Shown piece by piece: positions 1 through 11,759 of a DNA stretch of 64,000 bases (position 1 is the first letter of the stretch; every line of letters starts with the position of its first letter). The translations under genes were made by a program, and so were the position numbers. The stretch is from Lepturacanthus savala (lineage: Eukaryota > Chordata > Actinopteri > Scombriformes > Trichiuridae), in NCBI GenBank assembly GCA_030544235.1, contig CM060477.1, forward strand, positions 3,377,434 to 3,441,433, written 5' to 3'. The notes under the pieces are model-generated. The model ran no database searches, was not told where the DNA came from, and was given only the letters and a program-made list of their open reading frames with translations.

Positions 1-1127
1 AAGCTTCTCCTCCATTTATATTATTTTGTTGGTATTAATTAAGTGATGTTGGCTTTTTGTGAAAGATCTGGGTCTTCATCCTTTTCTTAAAAATCGAGCG
101 TTAGATTTTACTGTCCCAATATAAAAGTATTGATTGACTGACCTGTCTGTTAAAGGCTGTTTTTATGATGTGATTCTCTGCTGTAGCAGCAAACTCATTT
201 GCAGTAAAACAATGAAGCACTTTTACAAGACGACTCAAACAATATTTCAGCACATTCGGGTTCAGTGTACGAACATCGATTTTACTTGATGTTCACCTCC
301 TGCTGACTGTTTTCAAGGAAAAAAGGAATTCAAAAGGAATATCTTACTAGCAAGGCAAGTTTATTTGAATAGCACATTTCAACATGCTTTATATGAAACA
401 TGAAACAGTTGAATTAAAAGGGGAAAAAATCTAAAATAAGAACAATTACAAATTAAAACTTAATTAAAATGAAATATTAAAAATCAAGAAATTGCAATAA
501 AAATAAAAACAGGTTCAGAAGTGTGCCTGCTCTCTTTGAAGCATAATGTATTCCTTGTTCTTTGAAGTGTACTTACTATATACAGGCGATCAATCCTGTC
601 GATCAATAGTTCTCAGAGAAACTGCCCAATCTAATCAAAGTCCTTGCAGCTAATGCAATGTTAATGGATTCTCATTTCCACCAGGAATTACAAGGTAAAC
701 ACGCCAATGCTGAAATAGACGACCCCGACACACACAGCTGTACTTTCCCTGGAAATTAACGAGAATAAATAGGAATTAACGGAAATATATGGGAATAAAT
801 TAAATGTACTGTAGCATAATCTTGTCTCAAACATCCTGATTTAATGCAAGTACACTCATCATTCCCAAAGCACAAGCCACAGGCTATATAAAGTCAAATA
901 AAGAAGCATGCTACAAAAAAGCAAGGCTCCAAACATCCAGCAGATCAGGGATATTAAATCTGCTGTACCTTAATTTCCCATGGAACGTTTCTGGAACATT
1001 AGGCAGTTTTCAAATCAAATGCTCAGATTTCAATGTTTTTGCTATGTTAGAGGTGGATTGTGGGTTTCATACCATGGGACCTTTCTGAATTTATTGATTT
1101 TTACACTTTTTTTTTTCCTCATTGAAG
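1..1127 (+). other. Intron of sptlc2, no exon seen
   Basis: Begins with AAGCTT and runs to a polypyrimidine tract (about 1107-1119) and the AG at 1126-1127. No upstream sptlc2 exon could be recognised in any frame. It contains one dispersed repeat near 350-515 (listed separately) and otherwise unremarkable AT-rich sequence. Confidence 0.7.
350..515 (+). repeat. Dispersed teleost-type repeat with A-rich tail
   Basis: Starts GGCAAGTTTATTTGAATAGC, ACATTTCAAC follows, then an A-rich stretch with many AATTAAAA runs. This resembles the GGCAAGTTTATTTGTATAGCAC repeat that is very common in fish genomes, probably the tail of a retroelement. The class is inferred from memory of the motif, and the ends are not defined. 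Confidence 0.5.
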
Positions 1128-4100
1128 TATGGAGGGGTCCATCGTGCGTCTGCCGGAGGTCATCGCCCTGAAGAAGCGCTACAAGGCCTACCTGTACCTG
1201 GATGAAGCCCACAGCATCGGAGCTCTGGGGCCTAACGGCAAAGGAGTGGTGGACTACTTTGGTCTGGACCCCAAAGACGTGGACATCATGATGGGAACGT
1301 TCACCAAGAGCTTCGGCGCTGCCGGAGGATACATCGGCGGCAAAAAGGTACGTGAAGAGAAGTGAATGTTAATTGAGACAGTGGAAACTAAGCTGTTGAG
1401 TAGTGGAAGTGACTAAAGCTGCTGCTGCTGCTTAGAATATCTGGAGCTCTCAGTCATCCTCGTTAGGGACCTGAGCTAATTCAGCCCTATTAGATGGACG
1501 TCATCCAGCTACTGTATTGGTCAACGCCATTTACTGGAAATGGGAAGTTAACCTTCCTGTTTCTCCTGAAAGGGAATGTTAAGCTTCTGATATGAGTCAG
1601 AGGAGAGTAGAGCTGGAAACAAGTCTGTAAGTTTGTGCTTTTTCAGCTGGCTTTGGTTAAGGAAGGTGGACGGATAAAACAACATTGCCTGTTTTTTATC
1701 ATCTGAAACGTCCAGTTTTCACAACTTTGTGAAACCTGAAGTTTAAATTTCTTAATGAGCTTTGAAACTGGAGTTAAATATTCACATTTTACACTGAAAC
1801 CTCCTTTTTATTTATGGCTAGTTTCCTTTTTATTTGACATCAGATCATTTTTTATCTTTGATCTTTTTTTCCCTGTTTGGTGAATATAAATAATGAAATC
1901 TGTCCCATCAGGAGCTGATTGACTACCTGCGGCACCACTCTCACAGCGCCCTCTACGCCACCTCCATGTCTTCCCCTGTGGCCCAGCAAATTATCACCTC
2001 CATGAAGGTCATCATGGGAGAGGATGGGACCACTCTGGGTAGGTGCCAGCAAACAGCAAAAATCACTTCAAGTGCATCTTTGCATCTGCAGCAGGGCTTA
2101 TTTGGCAAAGACAGAGCAGTTTTCATTAGAATTAGTCCTGGCTCTCTATGATCAGCAGATGTTGAAGATACACACAAGCAAGTGGAAATAGAAAATTAAT
2201 ATTTGGCTTAGCACAACATGCCAAATCAAAGCCAGAACTTGGTGTTTCCAGTTTTTCCTACTCATGATTTGTCAGTCTGAGAATTTATTGTGCCCTGAAT
2301 GAGAAATGTTCACAATATCTCTCAATATCTTTTTTTATTTAACATCAATAGGCTAATAGACAGGATTGAGACCACATGGATAGTTCAATTATTAAAAATC
2401 TATTGAAAAAATGACCATTTATTACCCATATTAGTCACAATTCTCCTAAGGGGGTTTAATAAAGTTTGATTCTTATAACAATATTAATTAGAATATAACA
2501 GTAATAAATAACACATAAAACAAATATAAGAAATGTTAGTAAATCTATAAATGCCTAATACTAAAAATATAATAAAACCATGATTGTTTCTCAGGCTATA
2601 ATTGCACCATCAAACTCTATAATCATTGCATTTCCACCTTCCACCAGTGACCACTAGGTGGCGGCATACAACCACAGTTGAGATTTGATTCATTCCTGCA
2701 AACCTCGATCTCTGCAGCCGAGGAACCTGTTTCTCTGCTGTTCTCATTTTAATTCCAACACCTTTTTGTACTTTGACTCCTCGAGTGTACCCGGCGACCT
2801 TGGAAATGTTCCCTTCCCAGTGCTAAAGGCCAATATCAATGATGAAACAGCAATTATTTACCAGTATAGGTGTGTTTGCCTGTGTTATCAAACCGTGCAA
2901 TGTAGATATGATGTAAAGATTTGGCCTTTTATTCACGAGGGCGTTTCCAGTTGTTCCTTGGGGAAAATGCTCTTCCTAATATTGAGATTTTATGCATCTC
3001 TTTAGCTGAATTAGCTGCTTATATATTACAGGTGGTGGTTTTAGTCGCTACAGAATCTGATAAGACAAAGTTAAACCAACAGTGTATCAGGTCTCCTCGG
3101 CCTTTGTGTCTTGGTATGTGCATTTTTAAGAACTGATGGGTGGACAGTTCCCCGCTGCTCTGAGGTTCAGCCCAGGCTGATGGAAGGTCTTGGACTTGGC
3201 GCTCCGCTAGCTCCGCGACGCTGTCCTTTATGGCTTTCAGATGTGTTTTCCCTTTGTGTGTGCATGCACTTCTTTGCCTTCATGCTGGGTACAAAGCAGT
3301 GTGGTGTGGAGGGCCAGAGATCTGTGCTGATCAGACTCTGCTGGACTCATCTCCCGGCAGCAGACACACAAACAGGTCACTGAAGGCTTGTTTTTCTTGC
3401 AGGGCGGCGGCCTTTCAACTCCTCATGGAGCTAGATTGATGCATCAAATGCCGATAGATCAGATTTCTTTAACTCCCCCTGAGTCATTTGGACACTAGGT
3501 ACAGGATTAAACCCCTGAATCTGGTTCAGTGGTTAAAAGGGACGTTTAAAGCAGTATTTCTCAATCTTTTTTCATGTCAAAGACCCCTAAACTGACACAA
3601 ATCAGCTTTTAAGATTATTATTTTTGCTTATTTAGATTATTAGGATTTTTCAACCCTGACACTTGTATATCTATTTTTAATCATTAAAGTCTCTAGAATG
3701 AATAAATAGGGGATAAATTGGTTTTTGTTTATGGGCAGTTTGTGCAAGCAGCAGCTATAACAGCCATTAAAATGCTATTTTGATTTTTTTATTGGGACAA
3801 TGTCAAAACTTCTATCAGTTACACCATTTGACATTGGGCAAAATGATGCAAATGGACTTTTAAATGACAAGAAACAAACATGAACACAACATGTACATCT
3901 TGAGGAGACCTGATGAATGCTTCTTTATTTTACTTTCTCATCTTGCCATCCATGAATCATCACTGACCTTATTTCCCCTTTTTTCTGGAGACCCTCTGGA
4001 ACCACCTCAAGGCCCCCTTGGCGGTCCCTGGACCCCATTTTGAGAACCGCTGCTTTAAACCAACAGTCTTTAAACCATTTCTCTGAGGGGAAGAAAAGTG

Positions 4101-7100
4101 CCAGACGGGCTGACCTCGTAACATACCCTCGACTGACAAGTCAAGTTTTCTTTTGTAGACGGGTAACAATGGCCGTCTGATTGGCTGCAGCCGCCGTCAC
4201 TGGTCGAAATTCAAGCCTTTGAAGATCCAGACACTGACACAAAGTCGAAGTGACAGTCGTACTGCCTGCGAACGGTTTGTTGCTGCGTTTTTTTAAAGGT
4301 CCTTGGCATCAAAACGGACTTCAATATGAAAAGAATGCTTAAAGCAAACTGTCTGAACATCACATGCTACCGATCTGCTGCCAGCTGATCACTCACTTCT
4401 AAGAATAACTTTGGATTCTTTAAAAAAAAAAATAAAAAATGGAATGGATGAACATAATGTAAGGTTTTATTGTGTCTTTGAAGCTGCGAGTGTTACAGCT
4501 GGACAGATGTGCGCGTGTGTTGCTGTTGGCGCGTTGTAGCATGTGGTTATTTGTTTGGTGGAGAATTAGATGTTATCTCTGGAGGCTTCAGCCGGTGAAT
4601 CCACGCCGTGAACCAGGCCGACACGGGAGGATTGATGCCGGTTCACGTTCAACTCGGCCTCAATCGTAAAGAATCCCCCGTTCGCCTTCAAAGGCAAAAA
4701 GCTGCAGACTCGACCCTCTCGTGCCATCAGCTGTTTTTTTTTTTATTTTATTTTAAAGGCATCAATGGAGAAAATGTTTCCTTAACTTGGCCTCTGGTCA
4801 AGAGTTGATGTTTCAGTTTTAGTGTTTTATGAGCCTTCGGAGCATAAATAATCACAAAAACCAGCGTTATAGTTCTAAAGGACGTCCATGCCCCCCTCCC
4901 TCATCACAGGTGTTTTCATTTTACTCGGACTGATTACACAGGCTGGAATTTCATGAGGTCACTGAGCTTAACGTGCTAATAAGAATGATAAACTAACAGG
5001 AAAGTGAGAAGGATGTCAATCATGCACATTTATGTAAATGCACGAATGATCCTGTGGTCTAATCAGGCGACATAATCACACACACCTGTGGGTTCACCAT
5101 GAACCGGTTAATCGTTTTATCTCTAAAATGTCAGAAAAACTTCAATAATGTAATTTAACCCTCTATTCCCATATGGCAACAATTACTTTATCTTCACTGT
5201 GATGGAAAATGTATGTTTTTACAGTTAAAATGGGCTTTTATTTTGAAGGACATACAATTTATGAGGTCACATGACCAGGACATTTGACATGAGCATCATT
5301 GTCTCATAACTGAAGGTTGTCTTTTATTCAGAGTTTTGGAAAATTTAAACCAAATACACCAAAATTTTGATGTTAAGTTTTCTAATATGCTAAACGAGAT
5401 GTATTTCCATATGTCATCATGGACTTACACAGCATGACACTTTTTTTTCTTAGATATTTTTTAAATATATGTATTATTTAGGCCAATTTAGATAATAAAA
5501 ACATTCAAAACATGTTTTACTTTGTCTCAGTAATATTTCATGCAATAGAGGGTTAATAGAACTGGGTTTATCAGCAGCTTATGGCCACTCTTCTTCTTCC
5601 TTTCCCAGGTGCAGATCGGCTGCGGCAGCTGTCAGAAAACACCACGTACTTCCGCAGGAAACTGCGTGACGAAGGATTCATCATCTACGGAAACGACGAC
5701 TCGCCCGTCGTCCCCATGATGCTCTACATGCCCGCCAAGATCGGGTATGTGGTGGTTTTTACAAGCTCATTGCATTCAGAATCATTCAGTACTCACAGTA
5801 AGTTAGGGATCATTTTATTTACATGACTGCTTTTCCTTTTAGGTCTAAATTCTAATGAAATAAGTAAAAGTTTCATTTGATGTTACTAATAATGAATGAG
5901 AAGAGACATCATTTTCATTAGTTTGATATTTATTAACCCAAAAATGTCACAGAATCCCTAAATTATTGTGACTAGTGTAGTTTAATTTGATTTGAATCTC
6001 AGTCTCTTCTGTTTTTCTTTCTTTTTCCTTCCTCTCCCTCCACCAATAACTAATAGTATAGTATCTATACTATCTTTCTGCTAACTACTCCTAATAATAT
6101 TAATAGATATATTAATAAAGAGCTAAACATGTTCAAAATGGATTAGGAAGAAGTAAAATACATATTAATTCTTCCCCCCTCTCTATTCTATTATAATAAT
6201 GTATATAATTAGCATCAGTATCAGATACTGATGAATAAATCTAAACAACATTGATGCTAACGCCACGTTAGCACATACACATACATACAATAGTATAATA
6301 CTACTAAAAGTAGATATGATTGATATTAGATTGAACAGCAGTGTAGTTATGGCAAAAAGTTCAATGTGCAACTTTTCCAGATTAAAAATGTCCAAAAATA
6401 ACTGGACCCATGTTAAATATTTGTTGAGTCGTGCACTTTTCACATCTTTAACCAAATAATGATTTTAATCATCAGGTTCTTCAGATAGTTCATCAATAGC
6501 AACACGCAGAGCAACCTTGAAACTGCTTCATCCGCTGTTTTTACCGGTTTTAATCAACGGCTCTGTGTTTTTTGGAAAGGGACACCTCTGAGGATAACTG
6601 TGCTCCCAGTAAAAACCTCAATGAACAATGAACAATGAAGGAAATCCCAACCAGGAGAAGACAAAATCATAAGCTCATATTTAGGACGACTCTGAAATGA
6701 TTTGAGAGCAGCTTATACTCGAAGTTTGAAAGACTTTTTTTAACTCTTGGGTCTTTTCCAAATACAATAATCTGTGGAAACTTGTTTATGATTTCAGTTC
6801 CACATATTAAACAGCGGCTAAGATGTGGTAATGGTTGGAGAGGTCGGACCTGTAAAAGCGTTGCCCTATGAGTAATCGCACTGTTGCGTTTTAGGGCATT
6901 TGGTCGGGAGATGTTGAAGAGAAACATTGGCACCGTGGTCGTGGGCTTCCCAGCAACACCCATCATTGAGTCACGAGCGCGTTTCTGCATCTCGGCCGCC
7001 CATACCAGAGAGATGCTTGACACAGTAAGTCATCCAATTAGTCCCGACCACTGTCTCGCCCGACCATTATTGAGTTATGAATTCATGTGAAAACCATAAA

Positions 7101-8487
7101 AATGCCAGTTTTTTTTGTCTGTGCCGCTGTCATTGGTAACTCGATCCTCATATTTTTGTGAAATCACCTTAAAAAATTCTTTCGAAAAATATCTGATCTG
7201 AGCCTGAAATGTTTTTTTTCCACTTGATCTAATTTAAACGGATGTTGCACAACAGAATCTTTCTTTTTATATTCAAAATGCTAATAAAACTGTGCACTCA
7301 GACGGCTTTCCAGCAGCTGATTGACTGTATCTGCCTGCCTTTTGTGTGTGTGTGTAAGCCTGGTGAATAATAAAGGCTCCCAATATGTCCTTTATTATAA
7401 AGGAACTTGGACGGCCAAGCTGGCTCCGAATGTTACAGCGTGGCTCAGACTTTTTTTTTTTTTTTTTTTTATTCAAGCCCTGTCTCAGCACAGACACTTC
7501 ATTCATCTTGCTGAGGAGCCCGTCAACACCGTTTGTAATAGTCCATTTAAAGGGCATCAGCGCCGCCTTTGTAAAGCACTTCGAGGAGCCGCTTTTTCCG
7601 TCTTTGGAAAACCCGGCACCCTCGCTAGTTCTCCAAACTCTGGAATCAGGGAAAAAAAAAAAGGTCAGGAGGGAAGGTAAATTGCTTCCAGGTGCCCCGC
7701 GGTGTTGCAATACTGATACAGGAGGCTTGTGGAAAAGAAGTTGAGGAGTTTGCGGGCCGTCTCTTCACCTTCCTTTAACCGCACATTGACATGTGGCGGC
7801 TCCTAAATCTCCACTTAAACTTAATATTTTAAGTACATAAGTGCATTCATACTGGGAAACGTGCGAAAACGTAGTACTTGGACGGAACGGATGGACAGAA
7901 TTTTGAGTGTGGATCGCTGCCATGGATGTATTATAGGACTGGATACCAGACTGAAAAATGGCCGCCCTTCATTTCAATGGAAGTCGCTCTCCTAGCGCAC
8001 ACGCCAAAGATAAGATAAGCCTTTATTTGCATTTGCAACAGTAGCAGAGGCAGGACAAGTGACATACAAGTGAATTAAACGACTCAAATGTGAGTTTTTT
8101 TTTTCAAATTTACACATTCTCATTTCCTATTGAGGTACTGATCAGTCTCTATGGGTCACATAACATGGAAATAAACCTGGAAGTCAGGAACTTCTTATGC
8201 ACCAGGCGAATAACTTCCATTTTTCAGTCCGGTATCCAGTTCTATAATAGATCCATGATGCAAACCCAAGTGTGATTTTAAGAATCATCACGTCGTTTAT
8301 CTTTAATGTTGTCAGCCTTTTTTTCTGAAACTAGTTTGACTCGTATAACATCTTATTCTTGTTTTTCCTCCAGGCGTTGGAGGCCATCAGTGAAGTGGGC
8401 GACCTGCTGCAGCTGAAATACTCCAGACGTGAACGTCCTCTCCCGTCGCTGGGCTGGATGTCCGAGGAGAGCCTCCTCCAGGACTGA
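1128..8487 (+). CDS. sptlc2: Serine palmitoyltransferase large catalytic subunit (SPTLC2-type), 3' part, five exons
   Basis: Catalytic subunit of the ER-membrane enzyme that condenses L-serine with palmitoyl-CoA to start sphingolipid synthesis (alpha-oxoamine synthase family, PLP-dependent, works as a dimer with SPTLC1). Coding exons: 1128-1347, 1912-2038, 5609-5744, 6895-7024, 8374-8487; all have AG/GT borders and the phases (0,1,2,0) close to a TGA at 8485-8487. Visible motifs: YLDEAHSIGALG (cofactor-contacting Asp/His), GTFTKSFGAAGGYIGG with the Schiff-base lysine, then YGNDDSPVVPMMLYMPAKIG and VVGFPATPIIESRARFC. The first exon here begins inside the Ser codon before MEGSIVRLPE, so the ATG at 1129 is internal and not a start. 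The N-terminal half of the protein lies upstream of the window. The C-terminal tail is short and ends ESLLQD. SPTLC3 is the alternative; linkage to isthmin, cyp46a1 and ccdc85c (all human chromosome 14) favours SPTLC2. Family assignment is very secure, the paralogue less so. Confidence 0.93.
2651..2664 (+). promoter_or_regulatory. CTCF-like core motif
   Basis: CCACTAGGTGGCGG matches the vertebrate CTCF core consensus CCASYAGRKGGCRS at every position. It lies in an sptlc2 intron. Binding is inferred; only the motif is seen. Confidence 0.45.
3552..4052. mobile_element. hAT-like non-autonomous DNA element (MITE), about 500 bp
   Basis: Left end CAGTATTTCTCAATC and right end TTTTGAGAACCGCTG are inverted copies (CAGCGGTTCTCAAAA when reversed), the CAGNGGTTCTCAA terminus typical of hAT/Charlie-like elements. 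The flanks GTTTAAAG and CTTTAAAC agree in their inner six bases, as expected for a worn 8-bp target duplication. There is no transposase reading frame. Interior sequence around 3850-3960 (a run with AAGAAAC, CATGAACACAA, CTCATCTTGCCA) recurs at 26160-26400 and 54415-54640, so those are relatives. Confidence 0.7.
5155..5556. mobile_element. TTAA-flanked piggyBac-like MITE (family 1)
   Basis: TTAA target duplications at 5155-5158 and 5553-5556 flank a 394-bp element. Its ends are CCCTCTATTCCCATATGGC on the left and, reversed, CCCTCTATTGC on the right. TTAA duplication plus a CCC terminus is the piggyBac signature. There is no open reading frame for a transposase. The right end lies only 52 bp upstream of the sptlc2 exon at 5609. 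The left half (5166 to about 5350) is homologous to both arms of the palindrome at 59890-60428. Confidence 0.75.
5745..6894 (+). other. sptlc2 intron, 1.15 kb
   Basis: Donor GTATGT at 5745, acceptor TTAG at 6894. AT-rich, with a simple ATGAACA triplication near 6615-6640. Nothing else recognised. Confidence 0.65.
7921..8257. mobile_element. MITE with about 41-bp terminal inverted repeats
   Basis: Left end 7921-7961 and right end 8217-8257 are inverted copies differing at only a few bases; key part GGACTGGATACCAGACTGAA against GAACTGGATACCGGACTGAA reversed. It sits in the last sptlc2 intron. The interior carries a further insertion-like segment at about 8008-8080. No target duplication is clear, so the superfamily is left open. 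Confidence 0.7.
8008..8080. repeat. Retroelement-tail-like segment nested in the MITE
   Basis: GATAAGATAAGCCTTTATTTG followed by a segment with ACAGTAGCAGAGGCAGGACA and ACATACAAGTG resembles the AGATAAGACTTTATTG...CACTTGTACAGCAGC tails of fish non-LTR elements. It interrupts the symmetric interior of the surrounding MITE, which suggests a nested insertion. Identification is by motif memory. Confidence 0.35.
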
Positions 8488-10165
8488 GCCGCCTCGTCCA
8501 CTTCCTGTCGCAAAAACTCCCCGCTCCTCGTCCCACTTCCATCCACATCCTACTTTTAATCTCTTTCTTCTGATAGCCCCTCGTTGTCCTTCAATGAGCC
8601 AGCCCAACGTCTGTGTATCATCTCACATCAGAACCCCCCGGGGCGCTCAACAGAACCAAAGTCTTAAGACCCGTTTTGAGACCTTTCCATAGCAGGGGGA
8701 GGACCAAAAAATCACCATCGTCTTTCTGTGTTTGTTACGAAGAAAACGTGTGTTCAGAGAATTTCAGTTTGTCCTAATTTATTGTGACTGCATCGGTCTA
8801 AAAGTCTAAAAGTCTTATTTCCTGTGTGCACATTGAATGTTTCTTATTCGTGCAATAGTAACAACAATATGGAGTAATTCATAACAACCTAAAGCAAAGC
8901 TCTAAAGAAATTTTTAAAAATCAGTCGCTATGATGTACACAAAATGAACAGAAATGCTATATGTAAATATTATTTATCACAAAGTTAGTAATACTGCCTT
9001 AAGGTAGCATCCCAAACCTCAAAGAGAGATACAATATTTCACAGCATGTGTTGTCCATATGTATTTATCTGATGTTTTTTTTTTTCCTAATCACTTTTAC
9101 TTGAATAGAGCGTAAAGAATATCTGGTTCTTTCCCTAACCAAAGGATATATATGTATAGATATATTTTCTACTTTTTTTTTTTTCTCTTAAAAATGCAAA
9201 GCAGATGTTCCAAAAAAAAGATTTAACAGGGAAAGAATCCTAGGGAGCAAAAGACTTTAAGGAAATATTTTTTACGACTTATTTTCTATAAATATATTTC
9301 AGCCTTATTTACTGTTTACACCTGCACTCAAAAAACTTGAGCCCAGCGTCTTTAACATTTCTATAAGCTAATGAGCTACATGTGTGATTTTTTTTTTTTT
9401 TTTTTCCATTCTCATTAAAAGTACTTTTCTTGTGCGTCAGCATCTGAGCACAACGCTGTAAAACAGATCTGTACGTATGACGAAGGCTTATCCGATGTAC
9501 AGACGGCTTCTTTTTTTAATTTATTTATAAATGTCTGCTCTATTTTTGTGAGAAATGTTAACTATTATCTGAAAGGCAGCTCCAGATGTCTCGATTGGAA
9601 GGTGTTTGTGTTTTAATCGACTACTCACTGTACGTCTTAAACTTCAGTGCAGCACTACTGACAAGGCATTGGAAATGCACAAATGACGTAGTCACTGAAA
9701 CCCGCAAGCTTTGTATTTGGGTACGAGTCCAGTTTCCTCACCTGGACTGTATCATCTTGTTTGGATGTCATTCCAAATCAACTTGCTTTCACTTTGTCAA
9801 GTATGTATTTTTTGTCTTTTTTTGTTTGATTGTCTTTTTCTGGTCCGTGTCTTAAATGTGAAGTGGCCCCGAAACATCCCGTTCATGTGTTTTTATCACT
9901 TCATTGATGTGAATCGGAGGCTGCAGCACTGCAGCCAGTCAGGAAACTGGCCATTCCTAGAAATGTTCATCAAAAAGTGACTCAACTTCTAACATTTTTG
10001 GGGGCCTTCTTTTATTTTTTAAATGAAAAAAACTGTAAATCCCTTAGAAATTAATCACATTGTTGTCTTTGTCATTCCAATATCGTTGTTTTTCACAGAA
10101 CGTGTCTTGAATAACAACTCAGCGATGCATTTTGCTTCAATAAATATTCTATACAAAAAGGTGAA
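8488..10165 (+). other. Probable 3' UTR of sptlc2
   Basis: No further open coding exon follows the TGA at 8487. An AATAAA at 10139-10144 is followed by GT-containing sequence and is the best polyadenylation signal in the stretch, giving a roughly 1.7-kb UTR. The sequence is T- and A-rich with several long T runs (about 9075, 9173, 9390). The end is inferred from the hexamer only. Confidence 0.5.
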
Positions 10166-10624
10166 ACGTGGCTATAATGTGGAGTTCAGATATCAAGAAT
10201 TTCCTCCTCGTCAGAGTTTCCTCTCGAGCTGCCTGTACGGGAGCGTTTGAAGTCGACGTTTTTCTGTCTATGGAGGCAAAAAAAAAAGAAAATGTAATTG
10301 CAAACAGCGACGTGAGTGTTTCTCTCGGCCAGGTTTCCCTCACTGACACCGAGGAATTAAAAGCGTGCACAGATATAGCGGAGTTGCTGGTGTACTGTGA
10401 CGGTTTCCAGTCGACCTACCACAAAACGCCTGTGAACTGACCTGCAGTGACCATTGGAAAAAACTCATATCAGTTGCTTTCGCCCTTGGCTATTGTGTTT
10501 GGAGCTGAAGATAAAACCTTAGAGGAGTTTTGAAAAAAAAAAAAAAGCCATGATGTTTGTTGACCAGAGGGGGAGAAAAATGGTGCTGCGCAGATTAAAT
10601 CACTTTATTTGCATCAAGTTCTGG

Positions 10625-10625
<1 letters not shown>

Positions 10626-10681
<56 letters not shown>
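10626..10681 (+). repeat. (GT)n microsatellite
   Basis: About 28 uninterrupted TG dinucleotides between sptlc2 and ism2, followed by GAGTGAGTG. Confidence 0.98.
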
Positions 10682-10683
<2 letters not shown>

Positions 10684-10987
10684 TGAGTGTATTTACAGCA
10701 AACAAAACCACTCACGACTTCAAAGTTCATGACAAACACGTTGTAAAGACTTTTTGACCGATAAGTCACTGACATCCTGCCATTACTCGGCATTCCACAC
10801 CAGCCACTCATTCACTACAGTCTGCAAACAGCACAGAGAGACAGGATAGTGGAGTGAGATAACTACTCGTTCCCCGAGTTCAGAAACAAAAATGACCAAA
10901 CCGGCCTAAAAGAAAATAACATGTTGCTGCGGGAACAAGAGGAATTCAAATATTTCACTTTAAATGGGTATTTAAGCTCAAGGATCA

Positions 10988-11610
10988 GTTTAACCCTTAT
11001 AGGGTCTTTGTCCTGCTGGGTCTGGTGGACCCTTTGCATTTTGGAGCCTTTAATTAAACATTGAAACCTTTTTTTTTATAAAATACTCAGCAGATGTTCA
11101 CTGCAAGTAATATAAGCTTTTTTTTTTTTACATTTGTTCACTCTAACTTTGTTGAATCACATTTATGAATAGAAATGCCACTTTTTTCCAATAAAATAGA
11201 ACAAAATAAGGAAAAAAACATCATAAATCGGCCATAACTGGATAATTATCAACAACCAAGGTTTCCCCAAACTATAGTGTGTTATTTAGTTGAATTTGAT
11301 TAGAAATGTAACCTTCGTGGGTCAGTTTACACATCTATCCAAAGAACATATTAATCCTACCTTTATAGATTGGAAAAATAATTATTTGTGTAATTATTCA
11401 TAAGCAAATAAATAAAAGTGGGTCCCACAGACCTGAAAACCTCATGAGGGTCTTCTTCTATAGTTTTTCCCAAACTAGAGTGTGTTAATTATTTGAATTT
11501 CATTAAAAATGTAACCTCCTCAGGCCAGTTTACACTTATCAGAACAAAGAATCCTACCTATATAGATTGGAAAAAATAACTTTAAAAAGCGTGTAAGTGC
11601 GTAAACGTCA
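10988..11610. repeat. Degenerate direct repeat of about 210-bp period between sptlc2 and ism2
   Basis: The block at about 11263-11395 (CCCCAAACTATAGTGTGTTA... AATCCTACCTTTATAGATTG) is repeated at about 11468-11580 (CCCAAACTAGAGTGTGTTAA... AATCCTACCTATATAGATTG). A segment starting TTAACCCTTATAGGGTC at about 10992 could be the left end of another TTAA-type element, but no matching right end was found. Confidence 0.6.
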
Positions 11611-11759
11611 GTTTAGGGGCTAAAAAGGTTTATCACTTGGTTGAATTTGAACATAAACCTGGTTTGTTACCTTCCAAAAAAAAAAAAAACCTCATTCCCA
11701 CCCCCCTCTTCCCCACAGCTGCGAGCAATGAGCATCCCACCCCCCAACTCCTCCAGCTA

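Larger units (their letters stand above)
2039..5608 (+). other. sptlc2 intron, 3.6 kb, carrying two DNA-transposon remnants
   Basis: Donor GTAGGT at 2039 and acceptor CCCAG at 5604-5608. Contents that can be named are the CTCF-like motif at 2651, the hAT-like element at 3552-4052 and the TTAA-flanked element at 5159-5552. The remaining open frames (for example 2685-3005, 3111-3383) show no recognisable protein. Confidence 0.7.

Noticed and set aside
7273..7710. Overlapping open frames of 119-145 codons on both strands in the last sptlc2 intron
   Set aside because: They translate long T or A runs (poly-Phe, poly-Lys) and lie in a spliced intron; no domain and no sensible start context.
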